A DNA stretch of 64,000 nucleotides. Origin: Prosopocoilus inquinatus. Lineage: Eukaryota; Arthropoda; Insecta; Coleoptera; Lucanidae. The notes beneath the pieces were generated by a model, which ran no database searches, was not told where the DNA came from, and saw only the letters and a list, made by a program, of their open reading frames with translations. This document shows, one piece after another, positions 44,350 to 56,304 of this stretch; positions within the stretch are counted from its first letter, which is position 1, and each line of letters begins with the position of its first letter. Made by a program: the position numbers and the translations under genes. Where the stretch lies: positions 10,434,001 to 10,498,000 of the forward strand of contig CM069875.1 in assembly GCA_036172665.1 (NCBI GenBank), written 5' to 3'.

Positions 44350-45040
44350 TTGTACACTTGCTTGCAATAAAATCGCGTACACCTTCAAAATGAAGTAGCC
44401 GAGTTTTCACCTATTTTTTGCTTTGTAAATGGGTATTTTGAGAATTTTGTTATGTTTCGAAACATACAGGTTAGGAACGGCCGTTGAAATTATTATTATT
44501 TTACCTGATATGAGTCAGACAGTAGCTATTCAATAAATATCACGACATTCCAAATATTTAACGGCCCATAAATGTAAAGTAATTTAATCGAAATACATTT
44601 GTTGATTGCTGTCCTGTTCATATAAATTTTAACACTTATCAAGACTTTTCAAAGCTCAATTTGTAATTTTCAACGTGTTGGTGACAAGAATACAGGAAAA
44701 TTTATTAAAACATGGAATCCCTTGCGTTTATAATGGATTTTTTTCTTAATTCAGAAGGGCATTATCCGAATCGTAAATCGACATTTTTGGACATCTATCT
44801 CCAACCATCTTTCCCATTTGCAAATTTTTCCTCTTCCCACATATTGTATGTGCATCATAGTATTTTTATTTAAGCCATAATCATTCGTTACTGCTGTGAA
44901 TCACTATTCGTCTTCTAAGTTACTCGTTTTCTGTCAGTCTCAATTTTAATTATTTGACACTGACAAATAAAATCTCAAGACCAACTTAATAAAACGAAAA
45001 ACAGGTGTACGCGTTTTTTTTTGCAAGACACAGTACATTG
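44350..45040. mobile_element. TIR element, about 690 bp
   Basis: The left end holds CTTGCAATAAAATCGCGTAC and the right end, inverted, CTTGCAAAAAAAAACGCGTA, both followed by CACC; similarity extends outward by about 12 bp. No transposase is recognised. Confidence 0.6.
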
Positions 45041-45267
45041 ACATCGCATTTACGCTCAAGGTGTAAGACTGCCTCGTGAGCGCTTGGGTGTGCCTACTTT
45101 ACGTGGTGGAATCGGTATATGGGATATGAGTGTGCATAACAACGCAATGCAGGTTCCCTGGTCGGGCTGCCGTTGTCTGAAACTGAATGAATCTAGTTCA
45201 CTTTTTTAGATCCTCCGTTTGGATATAACATTATGTTTTCTGTTAATGGAGTACTAGTATATTTGTA
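45041..45267. other. Unassigned spacer
   Basis: No gene or tRNA fold recognised. Confidence 0.45.
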
Positions 45268-45665
45268 CAGGGTGGATTAATTTCGATGTCTCTTATGGGC
45301 ATCTTGGTAACTATAAAACTGGTGGTCAAGAATCGATCTTTTTTTTGGAGAGAAAGCCAGCAGTTTAAACAAAAATTAGCTACTTTCTCTTGTTTTCAAA
45401 TTATAACCAAAAATTATCGAACATATCCGTTTATTTTTAAAGATATTGGAAAATTTCTTTAACATTATTAGGATGAAAATCGTAGTAGGCTATACTTTGT
45501 TGGGTTTATTTCTTATAATTAACAGGATAAACTGTCTCCTTTATTATTCTTGCGTATCATAGTCTTAGTAAGCTGGGCGAGGGATCGATACTTGGCTACT
45601 ACTTTTTTTCTCTCTCTTATAGTTAAAGAGATGCCCATAAGAGATATCGAAATTGATCCACCCTG
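45268..45665. mobile_element. TA-flanked MITE, 398 bp
   Basis: The termini CAGGGTGGATTAATTTCGAT and CAGGGTGGATCAATTTCGAT (inverted) are both followed by CTCTTATGGGCATCT. TA flanks both ends. A fragment of one end recurs near 60790-60905. Confidence 0.8.
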
Positions 45666-46846
45666 TACATAGTTTTATAAAATCATCGGAAATATTTTCT
45701 CACAAGATTTATAACATGTGTGAGGAAAAGTAAACTATTTTGAATATTTTTAAAAAACTTTCACTTGTTTCTTTCATTTATAATAATCTGTATAAGTCTT
45801 GTAATAAACACTTCTTTCTAAACTCAAAAATAAAAAAAAGTTAAATAGGGTGGGAATTCTCGCGTAGTCACTCTGCACGGACATAAACTCACTTAATATC
45901 TATATAGAGAGGGCCAGTCAATTACTATTTGCCTAGGAAAATAGTTTTTAAATATAAATAAGCTTCAGAAAATAATTTTCCCCGGTATTTGCCTAAAATA
46001 ACTATTTACCTGCGACATACACTCGTACATAACGTGCTTTAGATTATTATTTCATTTTGCTGACATATTATATCAACCGTTCCTATTGTATCCATTGATT
46101 AATAAAATAATAGCTCATAAGTTGAATACTTTCGGCATTAACGACCTTGCCTTAAATAATATTGTCGCATACTAAGCTGACAATGAGTGAAACGAGATTA
46201 TCTCGCCAGTCACTTTTATGTAAGCGGTTCCCTAATTACATATTCTGATTCTGTATGTTATATGTTCTGAACGCATAAATGTAGTCTTGACATAATGGTC
46301 TCATTTAAGAAAATTTATATTTAACAGACAGAAGAATGTAACATAATTCATTAAAATAAGGAAAATACTATACTGATTGTGAGTACTGACAGTGAGTAGA
46401 ATATACGGTGGAAGTATTTATTACAGTAAAAAATAATCTTGTTTTGCAATTATGGCTTGTGGCACACCTTTCCTTATTGTTTGTATAAATTAAACAGAAA
46501 CTTTTTTCTTTAAATTGATAGTTGCATTGCAATTCAGAGCACATTCAAAATACGTTATTATAAAATTATTCACAAAATGAGCTTTTTGTCCTTATATATT
46601 TCTTGTAGGTATACATAGGTTATATTGATAACAATAGATTAAAAATGTACCCACATAGTCTAAAGTTCATTTTCCAGATTTTATAGTAAAATAAAAATGA
46701 ATTTTTTGTTTTTTGTTTATATTTGCAATCTTTGTTTTATACACAATATGAATAGAGTCATTAAACGTTTCTGTGAAACGAGCGTAACTAAAAAACGTAA
46801 CAATAAATTTACATAAATAAGGTATTAAAACAGGCATTTTATCATA
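45666..46846. other. No gene seen
   Basis: AT-rich intergenic DNA. The motif GGGAATTCTCGCGTAGTCAC near 45853 recurs in altered form near 50355 (GTAGGAATTCTCGTGTAATC), so a shared repeat is likely. Confidence 0.5.
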
Positions 46847-47740
46847 CTGAGTGTGTCAGAAATACGTGTGTTAATTTTAACAAGGAGTGCAGTTAACTAA
46901 ATGAAATATTTTTTCTATTTGGCTTTTTTAATTTAAAGCTTTCTAAACCGATTTAAAATTTTGAAACGTATTACATATTAAAATCTATATCCGCCTCTGG
47001 TTAAGACCGGAAAATTCTGTTGTGATAGAAACGAAAAAACTCATATAAAAAGTCAATGGCTGTAACGTCACATTTACTAAATTCGAACAGAAATTGCATT
47101 TATAACTTGTCGGAGACAAATAATTGTTTATTATTATAAGTTTCCGCAATCCTTAAACACAGCGAAGAAAAACTGTAATTGCACATAACTATTGCACTTT
47201 TAAAATATACCAAACTGTCAAACCTTGCTGAAGTGCGTATCTTCGGGTAATTGTACCAGCAACAGTTACAACATCCAACATGTTTTCTTCAACATTCAGT
47301 ACGAGGTCTGCCACGGTCTTGGGCTTAAAATTGAAATGAGGCATGATTCTGAGAATTTGGACAGTTGATTGAAACGTATGCCTGTTGGGTAAAATACGAT
47401 TAGAAAATGAACCGCAGTCTTCGTGCTTCCATTTAGCAATTCCACAAGCTCTACGATACACAATGAGAGTATCTGTTAATTCTTGATTAGAAAACTTGTG
47501 TGCGTTTATAAAAATGACAACTGTCTTGACACATTATACATAATTGTATCCGCCATGGTTGCCATGGTTTTTCGAAAGATGGTTCAGTTCAAACACCAAA
47601 TGACTCGTTTGCTCAAAAATAGGGGTAAAAAAATTACAAAAAAATTGACGATATTTTCAAAATACCATAAAGTAAAGTTGTTTAGCTTGGCGAGTTCTTC
47701 TATGTTTTAAAATTAACACATGTATTTCTGATACACCCAG
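46847..47740 (-). mobile_element. mariner-related TIR element, 894 bp
   Basis: The ends CTGAGTGTGTCAGAAATACG and CTGGGTGTATCAGAAATACA (inverted) are both followed by TGTGTTAATTTTAA. TA flanks both sides. It encodes a decayed DUF4817-type helix-turn-helix (see 47189-47461). Confidence 0.75.
47189..47461 (-). pseudogene. DUF4817-type helix-turn-helix fragment
   Basis: The minus frame reads FSNRILPNRHTFQSTVQILR, then VEENMLDVV and LQQGLTVWYILK. This matches the N-terminal DNA-binding region of DUF4817-containing mariner transposases (xPNRRxPxxxTF...VEExIL..V...W.IL). The catalytic part is missing. Confidence 0.7.
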
Positions 47741-48360
47741 TATATCGCTGGAGCACGTGAACCAGTTTTAACCTACTGAAATATGTATGTATAAATTTAC
47801 GAACCGTTAATTAATTATCGAGAGAACAGCCTGCCTTTTTAATTGACTAAAGCTTTTCCCTACACTTATAACAGATATAAATGCTTTAAAAAAAATCTGA
47901 AAGTAAAGCAAAACGCAAGGTTTGTATTAACATGATACTAGTTCCTGAGTTGCATGAAAAACTAGTGCAATGTAATTCAAAACTTGTTACAGGATCTATC
48001 ACTTAGGATAGGCTAGGGTAATGTGAAACCGTTAACTCGAGGCAGCTGTATATAATTTCATTTAGAAAGTGAAAACCTATACGTTTTCAAAATACATGGA
48101 GAGCAAAGGAGAAAAATTTAGTTTAGAAAAGAGTTGATTATTTATCACTCTAATAATGTTACATGACTTAAATTGTAACTGAAAGTGGTCATTATTTTTA
48201 GGAATAAAATAAATAAAATAAATAAAAAACGGCAGCAATACCGGGTGTTGCAAGACGTACTGAACGAAATTAAGGAACATATTCTTGAGGTAATTCTAAG
48301 TAGAAAAGTTGTAATACACACAGATTTACGTCTTCATGATTACCTTTAACGTTTAGAAAT
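47741..48360. other. No gene seen
   Basis: AT-rich DNA with a short AAATAAAATAAATAAAAT run near 48205. Confidence 0.5.
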
Positions 48361-49060
48361 ACAGTGTACTCTTTGTTAACGGGCACCCCATAAGCCGGGA
48401 CTTCTTAAGTTTCTTGAGTACCGAAGAAATCATACAACTTAAACGATAAAGTTTTCTCCTTTAAGCGGACTCCCTATTAACCGGACACAGACACATAAAT
48501 GCGATGACCTACGTAGTTTTTCTCTCCATTAAGTGGACGGTATCTTCCAAAAATATGGAGACTTCCCCAAAAGCGCATGTGTTTATAATAAATAATAAAA
48601 TAAAATAATGTTACAGAATTATACAACAAAGAAAAACTTAGTTGTGGTTTAATAACAAAATTTTAAATTGTTCTTACAAGAAAAAGGAATTGAAAAAACG
48701 TAAAATACTACTTTTTCTCGATAACGCAGCATCTCTTCCGCGGGACTTAAAATTTAAAAATATTAAAATTATTTTTCTTGCTCCAAATACTACTGCAGTT
48801 TGCCAAATTGTCAAGAAAATGTGGACACTTTTTTCAACGTAAGGTTAACAATACTGAAAATTTTGCTCTGTGTTTGTAATTATCTCGATTAATTTGATCG
48901 CGACTGTACATGCAATAATGGGGATTCAGATGGTTTTGAATTGGCATCTAATTTATAACAATATTTTGAAAACATGTTTATTATTTAATGTTGTCGAACA
49001 ATATTTGATTTTTAATCTTTGTTCTGTTCTTGTGAAAATGTATATATTTGATATTTCATA
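48361..49060 (+). mobile_element. pogo/Tigger-like element relic
   Basis: It begins CAGTGTACTCTTTGTTAACG and contains repeated TTAAGCGGAC / TTAACCGGAC / TTAAGTGGAC words (48460-48540), the usual pogo/Tigger end pattern. A transposase fragment follows at 48642. The right end is not identified. Confidence 0.6.
48642..48842 (+). pseudogene. pogo/Tigger transposase fragment
   Basis: KRKILLFLDNAASLPRDL, then IIFLAPNTTAVCQ. In pogo-type transposases the ILLLxDNxxxH block carries the second catalytic Asp and is followed by FLPPNTTSxxQPLD. Only about 60 residues remain. Confidence 0.75.
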
Positions 49061-49096
49061 AACATTAATGTTTCACCTTTAATCTGAAAATACTGT

Positions 49097-49600
49097 ATTA
49101 TCTACATACACTTTGTCCACATTTCAATGCTCACCATTGGCATCTCAGTTACTAGAAGACATAGAGCAACGGTTAAATGGGAAATGTTTTGCAAAATTTA
49201 ATGCTCGCAACAAATCTCATTTCAAATTCACCATAACTTTTTTTAAATTCTAAGATTAAGATAATTTAAGAAAGCCAAAATTAGACGACTTCAATATTCC
49301 TCGATTACTCGATAACACCTGATGTGACCTTTTCTAAACTTTTACATTGTTCAGACACTTTTTTAAGACCAAGTTTTTGATGCAAACAGAAACTTCCGAT
49401 TGTCATTTGTTTTCAAGTTATTAACGCTAACTTTTGTTTTTCATATGCCACCCATATTAGGTTTTGGTTAGTTAGTTAGTCTTTGAAAGGAGCTTTTCAA
49501 CGACGTATAACATACTCGAAAATTTTTTATTTTTAGAGGAGATATAAACAAAAACATAAATTAATCTCTTATAAAATTAGTAGGCTATGGAATTAATTAT
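49097..49600. repeat. Dispersed repeat R1, copy 2 (inverted)
   Basis: The reverse complement of 10965-11455, roughly 85% similar by eye. See copy 1. Confidence 0.65.
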
Positions 49601-49633
49601 TATTATTATTATTAATTATATATTATTACTTTT

Positions 49634-50211
49634 CTAGATTCCAAATTAATTTCTAATGAGACCACATGTATAATAAAACTAATATTGTAGAAGGTGTCTA
49701 TAAAATAATTCCTGCTAATTTAGTTATTTTTTTTATTTTAGAAAGAAAAAAAGATAAAAGAAGTTGTAGAATTTATTTCAGTGTTACTACAGATATTCAT
49801 AAAAAACAATTGAGAGTTAGATTCCCAAAAAATAAACGAAGTTTTGGTTTTAAATAAAATAACATTAAATAAAATTTTACCATTAACATATTAAATCGAT
49901 TTAGATGTTTTCTAAAACATTACTTCTAAACTAGAAACTAAAAATATTTCGGAAAAATTGAACTTTAAAAAATGACTGAAAATTTAACATGAAACATATT
50001 CAAAGCGTTCTCAATATTTTTTTTATGCAAAGTGTAAATATTTTTAACATGTTTTGAATCACACCTCCTAGTATAAAAGGATCATTATTCAAGTTTTCTA
50101 TTTCTAAAATTCAAAAATAAGAAAAATGAAATAGGAACTATTTTATAGGCACCTTCTACATTATTAGTTTTATTATACATGTAGTCTCATTAGAATTTAA
50201 TTTAGAACTGA
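49634..50211. mobile_element. TIR element with arms over 80 bp
   Basis: The left arm TCTAATGAGACCACATGTAT and the right arm TCTAATGAGACTACATGTAT (inverted) continue through AATAAAACTAATA and TAGAAGGTG. The inner frame at 49666-49857 starts in the arm and has no known motif. Confidence 0.7.
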
Positions 50212-50223
50212 AGACACTAATAA

Positions 50224-51120
50224 TATACAGGGTGTTCCATTGAGAAAAACTTAAGATTAGTTTATATCTCGTTTATCCGACCAATTGTTTGTCTCTTTAA
50301 GTTTTATATTAAACATTTTTCCTGAAATCAAAAGTAAAAGAGTTAAAGGGGTAGGAATTCTCGTGTAATCACCAAAAGTAAACGAAAAGTAATAATTTTT
50401 TTTTTTTATATTTTGCACGCTATCTAGAGGGTTTCTTTTAGGAAATAGAGAAAAAATTTAAATGCAAAAATTGTAGGGTTTTATGCCTATTATCTTTTAG
50501 AATTATCAGAAGAAACAAAAGCGCATCGCAAATTGGAGAAAAAAATATAGTTTCTATTTTTTTTAATGGAATGCCCTGTATATTGTTTGCTAATATGAAA
50601 GACCATATTTTCCTGAATACATAATTTGTTGACAGTTGGAGGGGTCGTTCGTGATATAATTAAGTTTAAAATATCAGCCCAATGACGTTTAAAATCAAGA
50701 CGGCTTGGAAATGTGCTTCCAAAAGTTCTAAATGGTTATTTTTTTAGCAAAAAATAATATAGATTCGATTACCGGAATCCCAACACAATGGATTAATAAT
50801 AAAAAACAAAATTCCAGGCCGCCTTAATATTTTAAACATTAATTCATTGACTCATTAACGGCTTTTCCAAACATCGACATATTATATATTTCTGAAACCA
50901 GAAAAATATGATATTTCATCTTAGCAAACAATATACAGGCTGTTCTATTTAAAAAAAAGCCAAAATTATATTTGTTTCTCCAATTTTCGATGCGCTTTTG
51001 ATAACTCTAAAATATAATAGGCATAAAACCCTACAAGTTTTGCATTTAATGTTTTTCTATAGCTCCTAAAATAAACCCTCTAGGTAGGGTGCAAAATATT
51101 AAAAAAAAATTGTATATACA
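50224..51120. mobile_element. Foldback element region
   Basis: Arms of about 200 bp (about 50400-50600 and 50920-51115). Shared words include GTAGGGTTTTATGCCTATTA and AATTGGAGAAA, and both arms carry a TAAATAGAACAGCC-like or AATGGAATGCCC end near a CTGTATATTGTTTGCTAA block. A separate TACAGGGTGTTCC terminus lies at 50227. Confidence 0.6.
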
Positions 51121-52499
51121 ATTAATGTTGGATAATGGACTAATGTTACGTGACTGAATGTTTACAAAAGTAAAATAAGACAAAATTCCCTTAGGAGTTG
51201 TTTACTTTTTTATTCGTTGCCTATTCTTTTCATTTAGGTACATACCTGCAAACTTCAGGAAAATTATGAAAGGGATGGAAAGTAGCAAGAAAAATGCTCC
51301 AGTGAAGATTTGGGTCGTGTGTAATCGACACACACGATGATTGTTTAAGGGCGCCAGAAATAAATTGTCCAGCGGGATTTCTTGTTAAACCAAAACGCTT
51401 ATTTTGATATTTGTTTTATTAATAAAAAAGGTGAGAAGCATTAATTCAAGAAAGAAACTAAAATACTGGCAATTTATTGCTCTCAAAACAAGTAAAATAT
51501 TGTGTGGTTATGTGGTTAAAATTTAGTTATTTAAATTAACTTAAATCAGCGATTGAGATTATTAATAGGTGTTCGAAGACCTTAATTAATTTAACAGCCA
51601 CTCAAGTTATAACTAATGAACTTAAAATTAAATCCACAAAGTATAACAAGTAAACGAGTTCGACATGTGACATTTAGTTCGTTCCTCAAATACTTGCTCG
51701 GTACCTTGAATTGGATAGATAAAACTTCGTCGGCTAAAAAAGAGCTGGCAATAAATGTAGTTAACCGGGATAAAAGAATAGCTACAGTGACAGCCTGAGA
51801 GGACGATAATAAGTTGAGGGGTGATAAAACGTTGAGAGGACGGTAAAACTTGAGGAAGCTGAGGGGCCAAGAAAACCCGAAGGGCGTTGAAAGTCCGAAA
51901 TAGAAAAAGGATCGAAATATTAGCAATGGCTGAATTTTTAACACATTGCGACCTGTGTAAAATTCTACAGGCTTCTTAATGGTGCACCAAAATGCACTAG
52001 TAGCGTCACAAGAGTGGTTTACAAATCCCGCAAAGTCGCATTCAAGTTATGTCCACACGGACAAATAATTTTCTAAAACTAAATTATCTAAACGTAATCA
52101 AAACATAATCTCAGTGACAGTTTCCCTAAATAAACGAGATCCAAAGCGAAGATACCACGTGCGAGTTGCCAGTTTTAGGAGATGATGAGTAAAACTCACA
52201 TACAAAAAATATGTTCTAATAAAAGTCTTCATTTTTGAGATAAAATTAATTGAAAATTTGTTCAAAATTTGCTGTACGCTAATGAGTTAATCGGGAATGA
52301 AAAGGTAATTCTGGTTGCATGGCAGAAATATTTGTTTTTTTTAGCAACATCTGTAACATCTAGCCTCTGTAAACTGTTACGATTCAAAATTTGTTTAGAT
52401 TTTTAATAAACTAAAAACCCTTTTGTCAAATATTGAAAGCGCGACATGTAAAAATGTCTAATACCATTATTTACCAAATAATTTATAAAATAGACTTAG
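51121..52499. other. No gene seen
   Basis: Frames at 51591-51944 (minus) and 51616-51798 (plus) overlap and show no recognised motif. Confidence 0.5.
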
Positions 52500-52990
52500 G
52501 AGGGGAATATTTTAGAGAAGTACTTAATTTGACATCCTGAACATGATACGTTGATAAAAAAAATATAATTTTCTATAAAAAAAAGTTGAAAACAATTGAA
52601 AATCTCGAAAATCATTTGTTTCTCCGAGGGTACCATAAAATCGAGCAGGGAAGGTCTTAAAACTTTTTTAATTTAAGCTACTTCGTAAAATTTCAAATAA
52701 AAAAAGTTAGCTGTTGTAGCCATTTCCCGTGAACACCGAATTTTTGTTACTAAATCATTTATAAAATTTGCTTTGGGAGATGATATTTTAGAGACATTAA
52801 TTTGACATCCTGAACGCGATGCGATGATAAAAAACTTAACGTTCCATTTAAAAATGTTGCAAACAATTGAAAATCTCGAAATCCTGATTGTCATTTGTTT
52901 TTTTTTTGAAAGTACCGTAAAATCGGAGGAAAGTCCTAAAAGTTTCCTAATTTAAGTTACTTCATAAAAGTACAAATAAGTAAATTAGCT
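52500..52990. repeat. Satellite-like repeat S1, locus 2 (two units)
   Basis: Two diverged units with GACATCCTGAACRYGATRCG, then CAATTGAAAATCTCGAAA and TTTGTTTYTCC, about 280 bp apart. Related to 19300-19710. Confidence 0.55.
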
Positions 52991-54007
52991 ATTGCAGCGG
53001 CTTCCCATGAACAGCCTGTGTAACCGTTTATAAAAATTAACCATCTGTTAACAAACCATCTAGTTGTTGATTTTTGACCTAATCGAATTATTGAGAACAT
53101 GACTTGATTGTTTATCAACGGATTATTAATTTTGAAAATTTATCTGTACCTAGACAGTAAAGTGTCACACAATATTTTATACATGAATAAATATTTTATA
53201 CGATTTTGTACATGTATTACAGTTGTGTAAAGACGGGAAATACTTGAGTATAATACAACATTTTAAAGGTCAGTGTATCATACAGTATTAAACACTTGCA
53301 TTATACTCCTTTATATAAAATGTACTGGTATCCTAACATCCCTGTTTGCGACGTACTGTTTTAAATCCGTGCCGGTGATTATTCATAATGGTGTAGTTTG
53401 TCTGCAGCAGTGTCATTTTTATTGATAGTACCCTAGTTATCAAGTTACGAGATTAATTTACATCTTTCGTGGCATGAAAGCGAATTTATGAGGCGTTTGT
53501 AATTTTGATCATAAATAATTTACATAAAATAATAAGTAAAAGTCACAGGATTTTTTTTAAATTAGCAACTGTTACGAAGCACACTTGAAAGCTTCAGATA
53601 CATTTCAGCTTTCATTTTCTAATAAAAGATAAATCGTTTCGGAAACAGAATTTTATAGTGCTAATTCAATTTTATTAATATAAGTATTACAATCCAATTC
53701 ATTTCGTGTAATAAACCGTGAAATGTATATACATACACTGTTTTAATGGTTGTTAAATTGCGGATTAGCAAGGTTATTGATACGTGTTTTAAATCAGTGA
53801 GTATTTTATGTGAAGGTCAGTTTCATTATTTTATAAACAATTTAATAAGTACCTAGATTTAACACTGAATATTATTCAATTCACTATTTCCTGTCTCAAA
53901 TATTTTAGTTTTTTTTTTATTATTAATTGGATAAAAATAACAAGTTATAAGTGAGCGGCAGGAAAATAACATTAAATTAACTTTGAAAATATACTGGGCG
54001 TCTCATA
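52991..54007. other. No gene seen
   Basis: AT-rich intergenic DNA. Confidence 0.5.
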
Positions 54008-54540
54008 ACCAAGGCCTCGAATCTGAGGGTTCAAACTCAGAGGCGTTGTATTCCGCGCGCGGCGGGGCTCGATTTCTCGCTGCATTTCCGATAGGCAGGG
54101 AGATTCTACGATCGAATTCTGCGTCTCACTAATTTTGATTTTGACGATTCGACATTTATTTGATTGCTCAGTCTCTCCGTAAATATTGAAGAGTTCAAAA
54201 TTTACCTAGAGAAAGCGTCCCTCACAACCTGTTATGTTGAGAGATCATTTTCTCGTTTTAAAAGAGAAGACATTGTCACGGCAAATCGAAACGACCGAAC
54301 GAACGAAAATTTGGAACGTTATTTAATAATTAGTTATAATAACAATTAATAGCTGAAAAATTTTAGCATTTTCTTCCCTATTAGAATTTCGAATACCTGA
54401 GAATACTCAGCAACGCGCGTCTCTGTTAAATCGGGCAATCGAACGATTCAGATCTGCGCTACACCGGGGGTGTTACGATACGTAATCGGCATCTCGGAGA
54501 CTGGACGGGCTATTTTCCTCCAGGCTGCACTCATAACGTA
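54008..54540 (+). repeat. hAT-derived dispersed repeat, copy 2
   Basis: The better copy of the repeat at 4676-5185. A plus frame at 54164-54349 reads IEEFKIYLEKASLTTCYVER, then SFSRFKRED and NENLERYLIIS. It lines up with SCDVERSFSSYK...NLNQLLIIFCN at the C-terminus of the intact hAT transposases at 35542 and 39868, but is clearly a different family. It is a non-autonomous element made mostly of the 3' end of a hAT gene. Confidence 0.7.
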
Positions 54541-55470
54541 CGCAAGAGATTGAAAGGGTAGCTGAAGGAGATCAAATTTAAGTTTTTTTTTAATAAACTT
54601 TTGGTAAAAAATCAATAGGGTAAAAATGAGACACTTTTTAGAACTTTAAATTTTTTTATGTGTTAGAGTCCTTCAACGGAATTGACGAAATTTTTGTAAG
54701 AGGTAAATGATGATGAAAAAACTATTGACAATTTAAAAACATACAAAAAATACCTTTAAAAAGGTGCAAATAAAAACTGTGTCTCATATTTAACCCCGAA
54801 AAAGTCTAAAAATAAGACATGCCAGGTTAAATATCATAAAATTAAGTTTCCATCTGTTCCTATATATAAAAAAAAAACTGAAGTTTAAAGTGAAACTGTG
54901 ACTGAGAAACCCGATCTAACAGTCATGGGCGATCTCTAGTAAAATTTATAAAAAAAATTATTCAATAGAAAAATACCTACAACAAATTAACACATAGATA
55001 AGTAAAATGATGCTGTCTTGGATAGAAACATCGCATAATTGCATATTTGCAAGCTAACAAATAAATAAAAAAGTATTTATAATAAGAAAACTATCCGCAG
55101 TATCGGATTATATTATTTTACCAATTTTATTTGATGTCTCATTTTCACCTGAATTTTGCGTGTCTCATTTTTACTCCACTTGACCCTAACTAAAAAACAA
55201 AAGTTACTACCTGCAGTAATACTTTACGTTTTAACTTCAAATTTGGGGTATTTAAGTTATTTGAATAGTTCTTTGCATGAAACAACTATTTAAAAAAATA
55301 TAGTCACCTAAAAGTTACAATTTCAAGTCAAGAACGGCTTTTCAGAACCGCTGATGAATTAAAATAAAACTAGAAAACGGCTCGAGAAGAGATTTTGTGA
55401 ATGGTAGTTTTGATGAATTTAGAGTTTATTTAACAATAATTTGTGAAATAAATTTTATTAATTAAGAAGA
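54541..55470. other. Unassigned, with weak inverted ends
   Basis: GGGTAAAAATGAGACAC at about 54618 is echoed, inverted, by GTGTCTCATTTTTACTCC at about 55158. A transposon of about 570 bp is possible but no target duplication was found. Confidence 0.35.
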
Positions 55471-55647
55471 TATAATTTTGGTGCAGTTCTTGTTCGCGAG
55501 AATTGCAGATAATATGAAACAAAATAAAAATACTTTTAAAAACGAGCTAAAAATGTAATTTATTAACTTACTTGACGTATCGCAAATATAATTATTTGAA
55601 CAGATAAAATAGCGACATCTTACTATCGCTTTTGACCTGACATTGTA

Positions 55648-55710
55648 CAGAGGCTGCTCGAGGTTTTCACTGCAATCAAAAACGATTTGCGCAAAATTTT
55701 TCTAAAAATT
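55648..55710 (+). repeat. Truncated first repeat of the H1 unit
   Basis: It starts CAGAGGCTGCTCGAGGTTTT and matches 55959-56014 almost base for base. Its left edge is the base that would follow ribozyme cleavage in the downstream copy. Confidence 0.75.
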
Positions 55711-55916
55711 TTCATTATGCTTTGATAGCAAGCATGGCCGCCTTGCATGGGGGACTTATTAGGAGCAAATCCCGCTTCAATTTGTCTATCCTACTGCAAT
55801 GTCAGGACAAAAAGCGATAGTAAGATGTCGCTATTTTATCTGTTCATCACTCTTACATCGCAATTGCGAATAAATTGGACAAGTCGTTTTTGTTTGCAGT
55901 GGAAATGTCGAACTAC

Positions 55917-55965
55917 GTCTCTGCTGAAGAAGCCCCAAGCAGGGCTGAAACAGCTGTCCAGAGGC
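55917..55965 (+). ncRNA. Hammerhead ribozyme (predicted, type I-like)
   Basis: Stem I: GTCTCTG (55917-55923) pairs with CAGAGGC (55959-55965), 7 bp with one G-U. Core: CTGAAGA (55924-55930). Stem II: AGCCC (55931-55935), a 6-base loop, GGGCT (55942-55946). Then GAAA (55947-55950). Stem III is the palindrome ACAGCTGT (55950-55957), too tight for a stable hairpin, which in known minimal hammerheads favours dimers. The cleavage base is C55958, after GT. All invariant core positions (CUGANGA, GAAA, UH) are met. Confidence 0.65.
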
Positions 55966-56130
55966 TGCTCGAGGTTTTCACTGCAATCAAAAACGATTTG
56001 CACAAAATTTTTCTATAATTATTTGCTTTATCAAAAGTGAATAATTGTATTTGCGAAACATCAAGTAAGTTAAATTATATTTTTAGATCGTTTTTAATAG
56101 TATTTTTATTTGTTTCATATTTTAAGAAGA

Positions 56131-56304
56131 ATAAGTATAAATTAAAGAAGAAATTAAACAATTTCAGCTGCTGGGCTGTTATTATTGGGTTTTGTTCAAA
56201 AGCGTCTTAATAAAAAAGCATATTGTCGACAGAAAAGTTGGCTAAGATAACGTTTGTTTAATCTCTAATAATGACCACTTTCTGGTATGGGTTTAACTTT
56301 AATG
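56131..56304. other. Unassigned spacer
   Basis: No feature seen apart from the right-hand flank of the H1 element. Confidence 0.45.

Larger units (their letters stand above)
55471..56121 (+). mobile_element. Hammerhead-bearing retroelement family H1, main copy
   Basis: A 651-bp element flanked by TTAAGAAGA on both sides (55462-55470 and 56122-56130). From the left: an inverted copy of the 3' end (55471 to about 55647); a 311-bp unit (55648-55958) that ends in a hammerhead ribozyme; then a second, partial unit (55959 to about 56010) and the 3' end (to 56121, ending TTATTTGTTTCATATT). No protein is encoded. Inverted end pieces, a long target duplication and a hammerhead are features reported for Penelope-like elements; animal retrozymes are an alternative. 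Confidence 0.65.

Noticed and set aside
45041..45190. Possible tRNA-derived SINE head
   Set aside because: No A-box/B-box pair at the right spacing and no cloverleaf.
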